64,000 bases of DNA from Arthrobacter sp. CAU 1506 (GTDB lineage Bacteria > Actinomycetota > Actinomycetes > Actinomycetales > Micrococcaceae). Shown here piece after piece: positions 62,723 through 64,000 of the stretch. A model generated the notes under the pieces. The model saw only the letters and a program-made list of their open reading frames with translations, searched no databases and was not told the origin of the DNA. The stretch covers positions 1-64,000 of the forward strand of contig NZ_SUKC01000012.1 in the NCBI RefSeq assembly GCF_005047635.1, given 5' to 3'. The translations under genes were made by a program, and so were the position numbers. Positions within the stretch are counted from its first letter, which is position 1. Every line of letters begins with the position of its first letter.

Positions 62723-64000
62723 ATGAGCATTGAGACAATCCTGCCGATGGACGGGCTGCTCAACCCGGGCCAGCACCGGCTAACGTCCGTGCAGTTGGTC
62801 AACTGGGGCACGTTCGACGGCGCCCACACCATCCGCGTGGACCGCGCCGGCACGTTGTTGACCGGGGGTTCCGGGGTGGGCAAATCCACCATCTTTGACG
62901 GCATGCTGCAGGTGCTGGACGCCCGGCCCAAAATGAATGAGGCCGCGCAGACCAGCTCCGGCCACGCATCCGAGGAACGGCGTACCGCGTTCAGCTACAT
63001 GCGCGGGCGGCTGGGTGCCACGCCGGCCGACGGCGATGCTTCACAGACCGCCACGTTCTACCAGCGCCCCGGCGCCATCTGGTCGGCGGTCTGCCTGACC
63101 TTCGACAATGCGCTGGGCCAGACCACCAGCCTCTCGGTGATGCTGGACCTGCCGGCCAATGGCACCGAACACAATGTGGGCCGTTTCTACGTCCTGCACA
63201 ACAAGCCGCTGGACATCCCCCGCCTGGAGTCCGGCATGGCGGGCAGGTTCAGCAAAACATCGCTGGAGGCGCTGCTGCCGGGCAGCCAGGTCTTCGATTC
63301 GCACAAGGCCTTCGCGGAACGTTTCCGACAGGCGCTGGGCATCGACCAGGAAAAGGCGTTCGGCCTGCTGCGCACGCTGCAGACCGGCAAGGGCCTGGGC
63401 GGCACCGTCAACGACTTCTTCCGCAACCACGTGTTGGATACGCCGCGGACGCTGGCGGCGGCCGAAGAAGCAGTGCAGGACTTCAGCCACCTGCGCAGCA
63501 TCAGGCGGCAGCTGGAACGGGTCCGGCAGCAACGCGACCTGCTCGCTCCGGTGCCCCGGCTGCACCAGCAGCTGCAGGAGACACAGTCGCAGCTGGAGCG
63601 CAACATCCTCTTGGCCGACGTCGCCCTGCCGCTCTACCGGCGCCGCCTGGCACTGGAGTGCCAGGACCGGCAGATCGGGGTGTTGAGCGCGGAGGCGGCC
63701 ACCGCAACAGCGGAGCTGGCGGAGACCGAAGCGGCACGAACCGCGCTCAAGGAGAAAACGGCCCGGCTTTCCGCGCGGTACGGCAGCGAAGGCGGCGCCG
63801 CCGTCGCCACCCTGGAGCGCGAGCTGGCCGCAGCGCAGTCCGAGCTGCGCGCCCGCCAGTCGATCGAAGATTCCTTCCGGGCCGAAGCTGAGGCCGCGGG
63901 CCTTGACGCCGACTTCAGCCCCGGCGGGCTGGCGGCAGCGCGCAGCCGCGCCGCGGTGCTGGTCAAGGAGCTGCTGGCAGAAGCCGAGTCCGTCCGTGAA
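62723..64000 (+). CDS. jetC: Wadjet SMC-like ATPase JetC (MksB-like), truncated by window end
   Basis: The first 426 codons of an SMC/MukB-like protein run off the right edge without a stop. The start MSIETILPMDGLLNPGQHRL has GGAGG 7 nt upstream and lies 2 nt after jetB. The ATP-binding head has Walker A GGSGVGKST (48-56) and ALQVLDA-type helix; LQTGKGLGGTVNDFFRNHVL (about 214-233) is characteristic. From residue about 255 a long coiled coil begins (LRSIRRQLERVRQQRDLLAP onward). Typical JetC proteins exceed 1,000 aa, so most of it, and the nuclease gene jetD, should lie beyond the window. Confidence 0.93.
   Translation, partial: MSIETILPMDGLLNPGQHRLTSVQLVNWGTFDGAHTIRVDRAGTLLTGGSGVGKSTIFDGMLQVLDARPKMNEAAQTSSGHASEERRTAFSYMRGRLGATPADGDASQTATFYQRPGAIWSAVCLTFDNALGQTTSLSVMLDLPANGTEHNVGRFYVLHNKPLDIPRLESGMAGRFSKTSLEALLPGSQVFDSHKAFAERFRQALGIDQEKAFGLLRTLQTGKGLGGTVNDFFRNHVLDTPRTLAAAEEAVQDFSHLRSIRRQLERVRQQRDLLAPVPRLHQQLQETQSQLERNILLADVALPLYRRRLALECQDRQIGVLSAEAATATAELAETEAARTALKEKTARLSARYGSEGGAAVATLERELAAAQSELRARQSIEDSFRAEAEAAGLDADFSPGGLAAARSRAAVLVKELLAEAESVRE

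Overview
This window is chromosomal DNA from a high-GC actinobacterium, most likely a member of the Micrococcaceae close to Arthrobacter. The evidence is a complete Pup-proteasome locus with a fused PafBC regulator, mycothiol genes (mshA, mshC), RbpA, a TatA/TatC pair, HelY, and many start codons placed 5-7 nt after a TANNNT -10 element, the arrangement expected of leaderless mRNAs. Coding density is high. There is one tRNA gene and I saw no rRNA, CRISPR array, intact insertion sequence or prophage.

Layout, left to right. 1-0.6 kb: non-coding, with two copies of GTTGACATAAT and a stem-loop. 0.6-12 kb: housekeeping genes (UvrA-like ATPase, FEN-type nuclease, lipoprotein, peptide deformylase, S9 peptidase, RlmA-type methyltransferase, YczE-like membrane protein, NfeD/SPFH pair, rbpA with a sigma-R-like promoter) and a polyprenol-phosphate mannosyltransferase. 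12.8-13.3 kb: a structured non-coding region with two inverted repeats and a strong minus-strand promoter. 13.3-32.8 kb: a nearly unbroken minus-strand block holding an amidohydrolase, helY, tatC, tatA, pafBC, two FKBPs, pafA, prcA, prcB, pup, dop, mpa, trmI, an M50 protease and a HAD hydrolase. It makes the whole pupylation-degradation pathway: Dop deamidates Pup, PafA ligates it, Mpa unfolds the target and PrcAB degrades it. 32.9-43.7 kb: a PAC2 protein, mshC, uppP, an aldo/keto reductase, small conserved genes, an ACAD-fold protein, an M20 peptidase, tRNA-Leu(GAG), an AlkD-like protein and a ThDP enzyme.

43.8-53.6 kb is more accessory: a flavin reductase, a DUF2231-like membrane protein, a compact type III polyketide synthase / methyltransferase / FAD-monooxygenase operon, mshA, a GNAT, kynureninase, and a YCII (DGPF) protein with an ECF42-type sigma factor. 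53.6-60.2 kb is a fatty-acid module (MaoC hydratase, FabG4-like reductase and thiolase diverging from a TetR regulator and an acyl-CoA oxidase). A long palindrome covers both putative promoters of the divergent pair.

The right edge (60.3-64.0 kb) carries the first three genes of a Wadjet (JetABCD/MksBEFG) anti-plasmid system: DUF3375 JetA, DUF4194 JetB and the SMC-like ATPase JetC, cut by the window end. JetB has an unusual acidic N-terminal extension built from a 36-bp tandem repeat. This is the clearest defence system in the window. The type III PKS operon and the structured 12.8-13.3 kb region are the next most interesting items.
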